In this document: positions 26,158 through 35,900 of the stretch, piece after piece
How positions within the stretch are numbered: the first letter of the stretch is position 1
How the letters are laid out: each line of letters starts with the position of its first letter
Source of the DNA: Desulfovibrio desulfuricans
GTDB lineage: Bacteria; Desulfobacterota; Desulfovibrionia; Desulfovibrionales; Desulfovibrionaceae
Direction: 5' to 3'
NCBI RefSeq assembly: GCF_004801255.1
Contig: NZ_CP036295.1
Span: forward strand, 1,686,001-1,750,000
Length of the DNA: 64,000 nucleotides
Program-made: the position numbers and the translations under genes
The notes under the pieces: model-generated
Database searches by the model: none
Told to the model about the DNA's origin: nothing
What the model saw: the letters and a program-made list of their open reading frames with translations, nothing else

Positions 26158-27141
26158 TTAGGCTCGGGATGGAGAAGGCAGCACCAGGGGCAACAGCACC
26201 GCCACCAGCACCAGCAGCCCCAGCGTGCCGCCAAATGCGGAAAGAGCGTCGAGGGTCAGCAGGTCTGCAAATGCGTCGCGTGCGGGATAAAGGCTGGCAT
26301 TGCGGCCAAATATTTCACCCATATGGATGATTTTCCACAGCAGCAAAAAGGCTGAAAACAGTGCAACCAGGCCCCGTACGGCCAGCCGGGGCACGCTGTC
26401 GCTGCCAAGCAGAAGTGCGCACAATGCCAGCAGGGTCATGATGGCCTCCGGCCCATGCCACCACATGTCCACAAACTGGGCGTAGCCCTGCAGAGCACCC
26501 ACAAACAGCGACATCACCGCACAGAGCAGGGTGCAGCCAAGGCATGCCGCGCCAAGCCCCAGCAAGGGCACGGCGTGCTCTCCGCCACGGGCAAAGCTTT
26601 CAAAGCTCAGGCGCAGACCGGCCAGCAGGGTAAGACCGCAGGCGGCGACAATTCCCGCCGCCAGCAAAACCAGCTGCGACCAGTATTCCGTCCAGAGCGC
26701 CCGCCCCACGCAGGCCCGCACCTCGCCGGTGGCATAGGCCAGAGCCAGTATGCCCAGGCACACGGCGGCAGCGCCCACCAGTTTGCCCGGCCCCCGCCTG
26801 GTGCAGCTTTGCCGCAGCAGAACAAGCAGGCTCAAAAAGCACAGCGGCAAGATATAGGCCCCCCAAGCTGTCCATGAGCTGAATGAAGGATGAACGGCAA
26901 ACTCCCAGACACGCAGGGGTTGCTCTAGCGGCACAAACACGCCCATCAGCCCGCTGGTCACGGCGCACAGGCTTGTCAGGGCAAGCACATGCACAAGCGC
27001 CGGGTTAGCGCGGCGCAATGCGGCCATGCCCCCAGCCACGGCGCAGACGCCTGCGGCGAGTATCATGGTCAGCGCCAAAGGTTCCCACGCGCCCCATTCC
27101 GGCGCTTGAACAAAGGGTACAAGATCAATTATTTCGCGCAT
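26158..27141 (-). CDS. ttrC: Tetrathionate reductase membrane anchor TtrC
   Basis: A 327-residue NrfD/PsrC-type integral membrane quinol dehydrogenase with about eight to nine membrane helices. It would oxidise menaquinol and pass electrons to the Fe-S subunit TtrB. Helices include LALTMILAAGVCAVAGGMAA and GLVALFSAFLLLWKIIHMG. The family-typical SSWTAWGAYILPLCFLSLL and WWHGPEAIMTLLAL are present. The ATG at 27141 begins one base after the ttrB stop; the frame continues 49 codons upstream within ttrB and is not used. No ribosome site of its own is obvious, suggesting coupling to ttrB. Confidence 0.9.
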   Translation of the reverse strand: MREIIDLVPFVQAPEWGAWEPLALTMILAAGVCAVAGGMAALRRANPALVHVLALTSLCAVTSGLMGVFVPLEQPLRVWEFAVHPSFSSWTAWGAYILPLCFLSLLVLLRQSCTRRGPGKLVGAAAVCLGILALAYATGEVRACVGRALWTEYWSQLVLLAAGIVAACGLTLLAGLRLSFESFARGGEHAVPLLGLGAACLGCTLLCAVMSLFVGALQGYAQFVDMWWHGPEAIMTLLALCALLLGSDSVPRLAVRGLVALFSAFLLLWKIIHMGEIFGRNASLYPARDAFADLLTLDALSAFGGTLGLLVLVAVLLPLVLPSPSRA

Positions 27142-27142
27142 G

Positions 27143-27856
27143 TCATGACCTCGCCAGGGGGGTAATGGGCAACGGTTGGGGGATGGAATCCGCCCGGGTA
27201 AAGCACCTGCTGAGCCCAATGTAGAACACATGCGGATCGGTAGACTTTTCTGGATAAAGCACGGCGACCTTGCCGTCATAGGCTGCAAGCATCTTGCTTA
27301 CTGCGCTTTGCGGGTCGCGCAGATCGCCAAAAATACGCGCGCCTCCCACGCAGTTTTCCACACAGGCGGGCAACAGTCCGGCAGCAGTGCGGTGCGCGCA
27401 GAATGTGCATTTGTCCGCTGTGTGGGTCTCGCGGTTGATAAACCGGGCGTCGTACGGACAGGCCTGTACGCAAAAGCCGCAGCCGATACAGGTTGTGGCG
27501 TCAATCAGCACAAGGCCGTCGGCCCGTTTAAACGTGGCCCCCACCGGGCATACGGGGACACATGCCGGTTTGTCGCAGTGGTTGCACAGCCGGGGAATAA
27601 CCGCCACCAAGGGCGCACGGTGCTCTGCAGGCACCCCGCCCAAGGCGTATTCACTCACCGTAGTGCGAAAGTTGCCGAGGGGAACGGCATTTTCCGCACC
27701 GCAGGACACGGTGCACGACTGACAGCCCACGCAACGCCGTAAATCCACGACCATGGCATATCTTGGTTTGCCCTCGCCAGCCCCGGCCAGCGCCTGCCCT
27801 GGCATCAACGAAGCAACGCTGACGCAGCAGAGTGAAAGAAATGTTCGACGTTGCAT
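27143..27856 (-). CDS. ttrB: Tetrathionate reductase Fe-S subunit TtrB
   Basis: A 237-residue exported ferredoxin-like electron carrier with four [4Fe-4S] motifs: CVGCQSCTVSCGAEN, CNHCDKPACVPVCP, CIGCGFCVQACPYDA and CTFCAHRTAAGLLPACVENC. The N-terminus MQRRTFLSLCCVSVASL is a Tat signal with the RRTFLSL twin-arginine motif and probable cleavage after ALA. It wires TtrC to TtrA in the periplasm. GGAGG lies five bases before the chosen ATG at 27856; the longer frame from 28081 would run through the promoter region. It is the first gene of ttrBCA, the same order as in Salmonella, but no ttrRS two-component genes are in the window. Confidence 0.94.
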   Translation of the reverse strand: MQRRTFLSLCCVSVASLMPGQALAGAGEGKPRYAMVVDLRRCVGCQSCTVSCGAENAVPLGNFRTTVSEYALGGVPAEHRAPLVAVIPRLCNHCDKPACVPVCPVGATFKRADGLVLIDATTCIGCGFCVQACPYDARFINRETHTADKCTFCAHRTAAGLLPACVENCVGGARIFGDLRDPQSAVSKMLAAYDGKVAVLYPEKSTDPHVFYIGLSRCFTRADSIPQPLPITPLARS

Positions 27857-28349
27857 TACGCCTCCACTTTTTAATCGCTGAATTTTGTGGCAACTAAAAA
27901 AATTCAGGGCATTATGTTTATAACCGTCGGCGTTTTCCACCGATGCAAGTCTATTTTTGTATGTATGCTGCAATAGCATGTCAACATTGGTATTTTGGGC
28001 ACAATCAGTGCATGCTGAAGGCTTTGGCGGGCTGTAGGCCCAATCATGGGCAGGCAAGGATGCCGCAAAGCCTTGCAGCAAAACGTGTGCGCAAAAATAA
28101 TTTTAACTCTATTAACTCTACGTGGGATGCGACAGTGCAAAAAGCTCACGTGCGTCAGCCAACAGCAGACCAGTTCGACACACCTTGTGACAACACGCAC
28201 GTGAGAGGTGAGCGGCCCGCAGACGGCACTGTAATGCCTTGTAAACCCGTGGCAAACGGGCTTATGCTTGTTCTGTCCCCAAAATGGGTTCCAGCCGCGC
28301 CCATAAGAGGCATGGCCCCTTTAAACGGAACAACCCACAGGAGGGTTTT
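27857..28349. other. Divergent promoter region between ttrB and a cytochrome c gene
   Basis: This 493-base stretch has no gene. Its left part is AT-rich and should hold the ttr promoter. The right part carries an unusual 11-bp inverted repeat (separate entry). Several short open frames resemble nothing. Confidence 0.45.
28145..28205. promoter_or_regulatory. Perfect 11-bp inverted repeat with internal CACGTG cores
   Basis: CTCACGTGCGT at 28145-28155 is repeated in reverse complement, ACGCACGTGAG, at 28195-28205 with a 39-base spacer. Each arm itself contains the hexamer palindrome CACGTG. Centre-to-centre distance is 50 bases, close to five helical turns, as for two sites of a looping regulator. 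It lies 145 bases upstream of the cytochrome c start and 290 bases upstream of ttrB. Confidence 0.45.
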
Positions 28350-28658
28350 ATGGCTGTTTTGAAAAACTCAGTGAAATTGCTGCTTGCCGCTGGCCTGCTG
28401 CTGGCCGGTACCGCAGTTGCGGCCCAGGACAACGCAGGTTCAGGGCAGGAACTGTACCAAAAACTTTGCGCGTCCTGTCATTCCGCCAGCCCGGCCGCCA
28501 TGAAGGGCAAACCCGTGGACGCCCTGCTGGCAGGCATGGAAAAGGTCAAAAACATGAGCAACGCCAGCGGAGCGGCCGCACGTATGCAGCAGGTGCTGCA
28601 GCCCCTGAACCCGGACCAGACCAAAAGCATTGCCGTTTACCTTAACGGCCTGCAGTAA
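28350..28658 (+). CDS. Small periplasmic monoheme cytochrome c
   Basis: A 102-residue precursor. The signal peptide LLLAAGLLLAGTAVAA ends near residue 25 and leaves a mature protein of about 77 residues. The single heme-binding motif is CASCH (residues 40-44), and Met residues in VKNMSNASGAAARMQ could supply the sixth ligand, as in cytochrome c553. AGGAGG precedes the ATG. It is divergent from ttrBCA, so it may serve as an electron carrier connected with tetrathionate or thiosulfate metabolism, but cytochrome c553-like proteins have many partners. The next feature is tRNA-Val. Confidence 0.9.
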   Translation: MAVLKNSVKLLLAAGLLLAGTAVAAQDNAGSGQELYQKLCASCHSASPAAMKGKPVDALLAGMEKVKNMSNASGAAARMQQVLQPLNPDQTKSIAVYLNGLQ

Positions 28659-28797
28659 GGTATATTTGCCAAAACAAACATGCTGCTGATTACCTCCCCA
28701 TTGCGCCGGGGTATGGGGTTATCGCCCACTGTGCAAAAAATTGCGCTTGCAATGCGCAAAATAACAGGGCATATAGCTGCCAACGCTATGCGGTTTC

Positions 28798-28873
28798 GGG
28801 CAGTTAGCTCAGTTGGTTGAGCACCGCCCTTACAAGGCGGGGGCCACAGGTTCAAGTCCTGTACTGCCCACCA
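28798..28873 (+). tRNA. tRNA-Val(TAC)
   Basis: 76 bases including the encoded CCA. Acceptor stem GGGCAGT/ACTGCCC, D-arm GCTC...GAGC, anticodon stem CCGCC/GGCGG with loop CTTACAA (anticodon TAC), and T-arm ACAGG-TTCAAGT-CCTGT all form. The mosaic, IS-littered DNA begins directly downstream, which fits use of this tRNA as an integration site. Confidence 0.97.
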
Positions 28874-28882
28874 AATAAATCG

Positions 28883-28918
28883 AGGGGTTATCCTGAATAG
28901 GATAGCCCCTTATTTTTT
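28883..28918 (+). terminator. Terminator after tRNA-Val
   Basis: The stem AGGGGTTATCCT/AGGATAGCCCCT (one T-G pair) with a GAAT loop is followed by TTATTTTTT, nine bases after the tRNA. Confidence 0.85.
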
Positions 28919-29200
28919 GGGCGCATGTCTTGGGCACATGAGGGCATAATGTCGGGGAAGGATTCGATCTCTGATCCGGCCTCGGCGTCAGAACGAATCC
29001 AGACCAGCACACAGGACTTAACCACTGGCCCGCACCGTTTTCCAATCCGTCAGAGCGTCACCAGTGAGCCCGCCGTCAAAAAAATCGCCATGTTCGCGTT
29101 GCATGAGCCCTCCTGAAATAACGAAGCCGCCCTAAGGCGGCAGAATGACATCCCAATGTGCGGCTTTGACGTTTGATCATATCAGGACTATTTATAGTAG

Positions 29201-29395
29201 ATGAACAAAGAAAATCTTCCTATTATTCGTCCCTGTATTAAGTGTGGCCAAACGCCAACACTTGAAACTTCCCGGCCAGAGGGCAGAACCCACGACATTT
29301 TTCGGCTGGCCTGTGATTGCGGTAACTGCCCGCTGCAATGGTCTGTAAGTGAATCTGCGGCCATCAGGCTGTGGAATTCTTACGTCGCCTCTTGA
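29201..29395 (+). CDS. Small zinc-ribbon-like protein (phage/island type)
   Basis: A 64-residue frame with cysteine pairs RPCIKCGQTPTLE and ACDCGNCPLQW and a C-terminus ESAAIRLWNSYVAS. The layout recalls the small Lar-type or Com-like zinc proteins common in phages and islands (PCxxCG...C.CG......A...WN). There is no strong ribosome site before the ATG. It lies 330 bases after tRNA-Val among mobile-element debris. Function unknown. Confidence 0.5.
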   Translation: MNKENLPIIRPCIKCGQTPTLETSRPEGRTHDIFRLACDCGNCPLQWSVSESAAIRLWNSYVAS

Positions 29396-29464
29396 AATAT
29401 CATCGGCCCGCTAGCCCCACGGGCAGGGGTTGAGGTAACTACCGTGCTATGCGTTGGCCTAGCC

Positions 29465-29631
29465 CTATAGTTTTTTAAAGAGTTCGCACCCGCAAATTGG
29501 GCACTTCTTCTTTTATTGAAACCGTCCCACACTTTTTGCAGGTGCGGGACGGTTTGCCGTCATTGAGCCGCTCCCCCTTACAACTGGCGTAGATATGTGC
29601 GTAGTTTTTTTATTTGCGCTTTCCACGCCAT
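29465..29631 (-). pseudogene. Small zinc-ribbon protein gene with two A-run frameshifts
   Basis: Below the size usually called. Read from the ATG at 29631, the protein begins MAWKAQIK; dropping one A from the run of seven A (about 29610-29616) continues NYAHIYASCKGERLND and then GKPSRTCKKCGTVSIK. Dropping one A from the next AAAA run (about 29516-29519) continues KKCPICGCELFKKL and a stop. The restored 54-residue protein has two CxxC knuckles (CKKC, CPIC) plus one more Cys, a typical zinc ribbon. Two independent single-A insertions in homopolymers point either to decay or to assembly error. The same stretch also forms a 10-bp inverted repeat, AAACCGTCCC/GGGACGGTTT (29519-29555). Confidence 0.5.
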
Positions 29632-29756
29632 TCGGGGCTATTCGGCTCATCGGTGCCGCTTAAAGGAGTGGCCTGTGTCGCCCTGTTTTGACCCTCCCCC
29701 CGAAAAGCATGCCAGTGAAAGTTAGTGCTCATGACATAGGAGCACAAGATTTAAAC

Positions 29757-30892
29757 GTAGCAGATTCACCGAAGAACAGATTATTGGGATATTGCGACAA
29801 GCTGAGGCAGGAGTGCGCGTTGTCGATCCTGCTGTCAGAATGGCATTTCGGATGCGGCCTTTTACAAATGGCGCAGCAAGTTCGGTGGAATGAACATCTC
29901 TGACGCCAAGCGGTTGCGCCAGTTGAAGAAAGAGAACGCCCGGCTGAAAAGACTTGTAGGCGAGCAGGCGCTTGATATTGTCGTCCTGAAGGACGTGATC
30001 CAAAAAAACTTTTGAAGCCCGCAGCCTCTAGGGAGGCCGTGCATCATATTCAGGCTGCGATGGCTACTCAGAGCGGCGGGCTTGCCGAGTGATTCAGTTT
30101 AACAGCTGTTCAGCCAGGCGGGCACTATCTGAAGACCGAGATATTCTTTTACGGACGCGGATGCTGGAACTGGCAGGAAGATCGGCGGCGTTTCGGTTCT
30201 CCGCGCCTGCATGAGTTATTGCGCCGGGAAGGCTGGTGCAGAATCACAAGCGGACTGGAAGGATTTACCAGGAAGAAAACCTCTCACTGCGCACCCGCAA
30301 GCGACTGAAACGTCCAAGCCATGCCCGCATTGCCCATGCTGGGCCTGCTGGCCCGGATGAGCAATGGGCGATGGATTTTGTGAGTGATTCCCTTATGGGG
30401 GGGCTGGCGCATCCGGATTTTACAATTGCCGATCTGCGGGATCGCTCAAGCCCGGCACTCCAAGTGGATATGTCGTTGCCTGAAGTTCGATTTGAACGAT
30501 TCCTTGAAAAGCTACGTCTTCAAGGAAGGTTGCCGCAACGTATCAAGGTTGATAACGGTCCAGAATTTAGCGATACGGCCTTGGATGCGTGGGCTTTTGA
30601 GCACGGTGTGCAGATAGATTTTACTCGTCCGGGGAAGCCCACGGCTAATGGACACATTGGAAGCTTTAACGGTAAATTCCGGGATGAGTGCTTAGCTCAG
30701 AACGTGTTTCTGTCCCTGCACGATGCCCGCAGAACAGTTGAAGCCTGGCGACAGGATTACAACCATCGGCGACCGCACAGCTCATTGGGCTGGCTGACTC
30801 CGGAAGAGTTCCGTGAAAAGAATAAACCAGTAACCCATTGGGAACCACTAACTTACAAGTGGTATACGCAGTGGGGTAAGGTCAATCCATAA
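29757..30892 (+). mobile_element. Degenerate IS3-family element (IS407-like), multiple frameshifts
   Basis: Remains of an orfA-orfB transposase pair. orfA is recognisable as FTEEQIIGILRQAEAGVRVV, then in a shifted frame CQNGISDAAFYKWRSKFGG, MNISDAKRLRQLKKENARL and ALDIVVLKDVIQKNF. orfB begins with SREAVHHIQAA and breaks several times. Its C-terminal two thirds are open from 30236 to 30892, with DEQWAMDFVSDSLMGG, KVDNGPEFSDTALDAWAFEH and YNHRRPHSSLGWLTPEEFRE from the DDE integrase core. A disturbed stretch in the middle (HPDFTIADLRDRSSP) replaces the first-Asp beta-strand region. The element cannot encode an active transposase. I could not place its terminal inverted repeats with confidence. 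Confidence 0.85.
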
Positions 30893-30918
30893 AAGCCTTC
30901 CGTAATGATTCACATGAA

Positions 30919-31998
30919 TTAAACCCTCGAATAAATTGCTACATCTTCTCTAAACTCCGCAATCATGGCTTCCGTCAAAGACGGTCTGAAAGAAGCGATT
31001 TTTTCAGCAATCATCTCTGTGGTCACAGGCGTGTTTACCCCGCTTTCACATTCTTCTTCAAAGGCATACTGGGCAACAATTTGGAATAGATACTCAATAT
31101 CTGCAGGCGTAAATTTAGGCGTCAAGCTTACAATATGATCAACATCAACAACGCCGCAGTTCATCATCGACAAATAGTATTCCAGAATTGTTTTTCTTCC
31201 ATCGTCATCCAGAGTTCCAACCGGAATGATGCAATCAAAGCGCCCCGGGCGTAGCAGCGCAGTATCCAATTGGCGGATGTAATTTGTTGCGCATACGAGC
31301 AGAACTTTGTTTGGTTGGCTCTTTATCAGTGGTACCTGTTTGAGAAATTCGTTGGTAATCGATCTGTCGATTCGGTTGGCGCTGTCCCGGCTGCCTGCGA
31401 ACTCCTCAAATTCATCAATGAAAATAATGGCTTCATCCAAGCTTCGCGTTTTTTCCATGATTGCTCGCAAATGCGCCCCAATTTTATCCACACCGTCAAC
31501 CATAAGCATGCTTGGTGCGATTTCTATGAACCACCACGCCAGTCGCCCGGCCATTGCCTTGACAAAGTGGGTCTTGCCCGTACCGGGAGGGCCAAAAAAA
31601 ATGATAGTCTTAGGCGGGATGACGCCATATTTTTCTGAAAGTGCCCCCTCGACCAAGGGGAGTATAATCTTTTTGTGAATCAGCTGTTTGGGGGGTTGCG
31701 TGTCTGAGATAGTGTCCCAAATATCTCTGCTGATAGTGCGCGCGCCCATCTGCACCAAAAGCTTTTCCTGATTGTGCGTAGAAAGCTCCTCATCCGTCCC
31801 TATGTTCTCAAGAAAGTCGGTGCAGGCAATCTTGAATCCGACATCCCGATTCAGTCTTTCAGACAGAACCCACTTGTGTTGCATAATTTTTTGCCAAAGG
31901 TCCAACGCTACATCCGCATCGAATTTTGCGCCGCTGGCTTCAAAGATTTTGCTGGCGCAAATTTCTGGAGAGGGAGTGTCTAGTATGATTTTATCCAA
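30919..31998 (-). CDS. AAA-family ATPase, single domain
   Basis: A 359-residue protein with an N-terminal region of about 130 residues of unknown fold and one AAA module. Walker A is FFGPPGTGKTHFVKAMAG, Walker B is AIIFIDEFEEFAG, sensor 1 lies in KVLLVCATN, and the arginine-finger region is LDTALLRPGRFD. The module is of the classical FtsH/CDC48/spastin type, usually a hexameric remodeller of protein complexes. No transmembrane or protease domain is attached. The start is a TTG at 31998 with AGGGG seven bases upstream; an ATG at 32085 has no ribosome site. It is AT-rich, flanked by a dead IS3 element and by the glucan synthase gene, and has no operon partner. The substrate is unknown. Confidence 0.8.
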   Translation of the reverse strand: MDKIILDTPSPEICASKIFEASGAKFDADVALDLWQKIMQHKWVLSERLNRDVGFKIACTDFLENIGTDEELSTHNQEKLLVQMGARTISRDIWDTISDTQPPKQLIHKKIILPLVEGALSEKYGVIPPKTIIFFGPPGTGKTHFVKAMAGRLAWWFIEIAPSMLMVDGVDKIGAHLRAIMEKTRSLDEAIIFIDEFEEFAGSRDSANRIDRSITNEFLKQVPLIKSQPNKVLLVCATNYIRQLDTALLRPGRFDCIIPVGTLDDDGRKTILEYYLSMMNCGVVDVDHIVSLTPKFTPADIEYLFQIVAQYAFEEECESGVNTPVTTEMIAEKIASFRPSLTEAMIAEFREDVAIYSRV

Positions 31999-32935
31999 AA
32001 TGAACCCCTGGTTGTAATATTGTGTGGGGCAATTATTTTCTGAATTTATGAGTACGTTTGCATGTAAAAACGAAAATATTGCCATATAAACATATTTGAA
32101 GCGTCTATATTTTAGTTATATTTTAATCTTATAATTACCATTGTCACTAGCTTTTTCATGAATTATAATTTCTTTTTTTAAAATTATTATATGTTCATCA
32201 GAGATATAAAAGTACTATTTTGTGTGGAACAATTATATCTACTAAATATTCTTTTCTCAGGGCATAATTAATGCCAGCCCATGAGACAAAGCTCGCCACA
32301 AACCCTCACTTGTCATACACAAGCGGCTAATCGCAGATAGCCTTTTTAGGCTGGCATTGCAGGCCAACAAAATTTGTGCTGCCGATATTTCTGGCATGGG
32401 GATATTCTGTATCAAAATCAGCCAGCACGTGATGTAGCCGATTATCCTTGTTGCAGGGAGTGCGTAGCAAAGCCCTGCTCGCTCCCCTGAAAGATACCTG
32501 TCAGCCTCAGCTGACAATCGCCGCATCGAGCGATTTTCGTGATTTTTTACGTTGATATTTTAAACCGCATTTCATCTATTTTTGTGGATATATCCTAGAA
32601 ATGGAATATATTGTCAAAAATATAGAAATGTAAAAAATAATAATACTCTGAAAAAATTATCAAATTAATATGTGTACTGTATTGCATAAGTTGATTATAA
32701 AAGAGAAAAAGTGTTTGTAAAATTTATTTTTACAATTAAGCAATATGCATTTTTATTGAATAATTATCTCCTATGTCTTCCCAGTTGTACGACTTTTCTT
32801 CAGATCGGACACGCCGGAAGGCTCAGGCTATGAGTCGCCAACGACAAACCAGGCGGCAAGGGCTGGGGCAATCCTGCTTGGAACATGCAGTCCTCATTAC
32901 AACAAGCTATATTTAACATACTGGAAATATTCATA
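31999..32935. other. AT-rich intergenic region upstream of the glucan synthase gene
   Basis: 937 bases between divergent genes with no convincing gene. Much of it is more than two-thirds A+T. A small hairpin, TGTCAGC-CTCA-GCTGACA (32499-32516), and a second weak one ending in a T-run (about 32517-32551) sit in the middle. A GC-richer patch at 32780-32880 just before the glucan synthase has the look of inserted or decayed DNA, but I do not recognise it. Confidence 0.4.
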
Positions 32936-35900
32936 ATGAATTTATTTAGCAAGACAGCTTACGGAATACTTTCCGCGTTGGGGGCTTTTTTTCAGGTAAA
33001 ACAGATACCCTGGAAGTACGCCGGTGAGGTCGGGCAGTATCAGCTAGAGCTATTCAGCACCGAGCACCTTGGAGAGCATGGCAGGCTGCTGGCAGAAAGA
33101 CACCACATTGCCACAGAAAAGCACCCGGAAGTTTTGCTTCCACGGCTTGTGGACAACGAAAAAATGTTTTTGTCCGTGCACAGCCTGCTGAATGAAGATG
33201 CGCTGTGCGGCGTGCAGATAGCGCCCGCTGGAGAATGCCTTCTTGATAATTTTTATATTCTTGAAGAACAGATTCGAGCAGTAAGGCGGCACTTGCCCAA
33301 GGGGTACAGCCGGGAGCTGCCTCATCTGACCACGGGATTTTCTGCGGGGCTGCCCCGTGCCTACGATATTGCCCAGGAGGTCATATGGCATAGTGACGGG
33401 CGGGTGAATGCTGAAACCGTGAAGGCGGTTCTGACATCCTATCAAACCGTTTCTGTGCTCACTATTGGTGAATTATGGGCGGTTCCCATCATGTTCCGCT
33501 TTGCTCTCATAGAAAATATCAGACATATCAGCGCGTTGATCGCTGCATACAGAACTGACCGTGCACTTGCAGTGCATTGGGCAAGCAAGCTGACGCACAC
33601 CGCTGCGGCCTCTCCCAAAGACCTGATCATGGTAATTGCGGACATGGCGCGGTCAAATCCAGCGCTTACCGGCTCGTTTGTCGCCGAATTCAGCCGCCAG
33701 CTCAAAGGCATGGGGCCATCCCTGGCGCTACCACTTACGTGGGTTGAGCAGCAACTTGCTGACTCTGGCCAAACGATTGACCAGCTTGTGCATGTGGAAA
33801 ACCAGATGCAGGCTGCCAGCCAGCTTTCCATGAGCAATTGTTTCAACAGCCTGCGAGCCATCGAATCTATTGATTGGAAAGGGTTTGTCGATTCTGTAAG
33901 CGTGGTTGAGGATACTTTGCGTAAGGACCCGGCAGAAGTTTATGCCGCCATGGACTTCAATTCGCGCAACTATTGCCGCACCATTATCGAAAAACTGGCG
34001 AGGTGCAGCCAACTGACAGAGAACGAGATTGCTCTGAAAGCCATTGATCTTGCCCGCGAAGGCATGAGCCTGCATGGCAAAAACGCTCGTTCTGCGCATG
34101 TTGGCTGTTATTTGACTGCTGAAGGCAAACCTCTGCTTGAAACTGCCGTATCTGCCCATTTCGGCCCGGTGCAGACCCTTGCACGTGCGGCAGACCGGTT
34201 ACGTGTTCCCCTGTATATCTCTACAATCATTTTATTGACGCTATTTTTTACCGTATCTTTCGCCTTTGTCGCCATGGCGCAGGGTGTACAGAATTTATGG
34301 GCATCTCTATTCCTGTTACCCATTATCATTGTAGCCTGCCACCTGGCCCTGACTGTTGCCAATAAAATTGCTTCCATTGCCATCAATCCCAAGCCTCTTC
34401 TCAAAATGGATTTTTCTACAGGCTTGCCAGAGCATTTGCTCACTCTGGTTATTGTGCCAGCAATGCTCACCAGCAAAGATTCCATAAAGTGTTTGTTTGA
34501 TGACCTTGAAGTGCGTTTTCTGGCCAACCAGGACACATCCTTATATTTTGGATTGCTCACGGATTTTTCTGATTCTGCAACGGAAACCGTCCCCAATGAC
34601 AAGCTGCTCGTCCGTGTGGCCCGGCAAATGACAGCAGAGCTTAATGCCAAATATGCAGCAGAAAACTACACCCCGTTTTTCCTGTTTCACCGCCCCCGTT
34701 TATGGAATGCGCAGGAAGGAATATGGATGGGGCATGAGCGCAAACGCGGCAAGATTGAGGAACTGAACAATTTTTTATGCGGCAGAACCTCGGATGTCTT
34801 TTCGGTTGTTGAAGGTGACAGAACGGTTTTTTCGCGTGTGCGCTACATTATTACGCTTGATGCAGATACGCAGTTGCCCCGAGATTCCGCCCGCCAGCTT
34901 GTGGGCGCCATGGCTCACCCCCTCAACCGCGCGCGGCTTGATGAGGGTAAACAGCGTGTAATCAAAGGATATGGCATCTTGCAGCCGCGCGTAGAGCCAA
35001 GCCTGGCCGGGGCCAATCGTTCGCGCTATGCCCGTCTCAATTGCAAAAAGAGCGGCATTGACCCATACACGCGCACAGTTTCCGACAGCTACCAGGATAT
35101 ATTTGGCGAAGGCTCATACATCGGAAAAGGCGTTTACGACCTGAATACGTTTGACTCCATGCTGTCTGGCCGCTTTCCTGACAACAAGGTGCTCAGTCAC
35201 GATCTTCTTGAGGGCTGCTTTGCCCGCTCTGGCCTGCTGAGTGATGTTTCTTTTTATGAAGATTACCCCATGGCATATCTTACCGATGCTGCAAGGCGTC
35301 ATCGCTGGATCCGTGGAGACTGGCAGATCATAAACTGGCTGTTGCCCCGCGTCCCCGGAGGCGATGGGCAGATGCACAAGAATTCTCTTTCGTTGCTCTC
35401 GCGCTGGAAAATTTTTGATAATCTGCGCCGCAGCTTGACCCCCGCCGCATTGATAGTGCTTCTGATCTCTGGGTGGGCCATGCTGCCATTATCGTGGCAA
35501 TGGACCTCGCTGGTGGTTGGCTTTTTGTTTTTGCCAGCCTTGCTGGAAGCTGTCTTTGCCATGCTCAACAAACCGAGGGATACGTCTTTCAGGCGTCACG
35601 TCGGGCTTCAGCTTTCTGAACTTCCAGGGCATTTTTCTCAACCTGCAGAGGCATTGCTCTACCTGCCTGTTGAGGCAGCCTCAAATCTGGATGCCATTTT
35701 TCGCAGTTTCTGGCGAATGCTGGCCTCAAAAAGACGCCTTCTTCAGTGGAATGTATCGGTCTGTTCTGGCAACGCTGCTCCCGATCACCTTTGGGAAACC
35801 GTGGTTGCCATGTGGGCCGGGCCCGTAACCGCCTTGCTGGGTATGCTTGCCTGTATCGCCTTGGGCAACGGCATGGCGGCAAGCACTGCCCTGGCTGGCG

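Noticed and set aside
29500..29560. CRISPR-like inverted repeat AAACCGTCCC/GGGACGGTTT
   Set aside because: Single hairpin inside a decayed small gene; no repeated array anywhere in the window.
32257..32526. 89-codon minus-strand frame in the AT-rich spacer
   Set aside because: No ribosome site, no recognisable motif, and it spans small hairpins; treated as noncoding.
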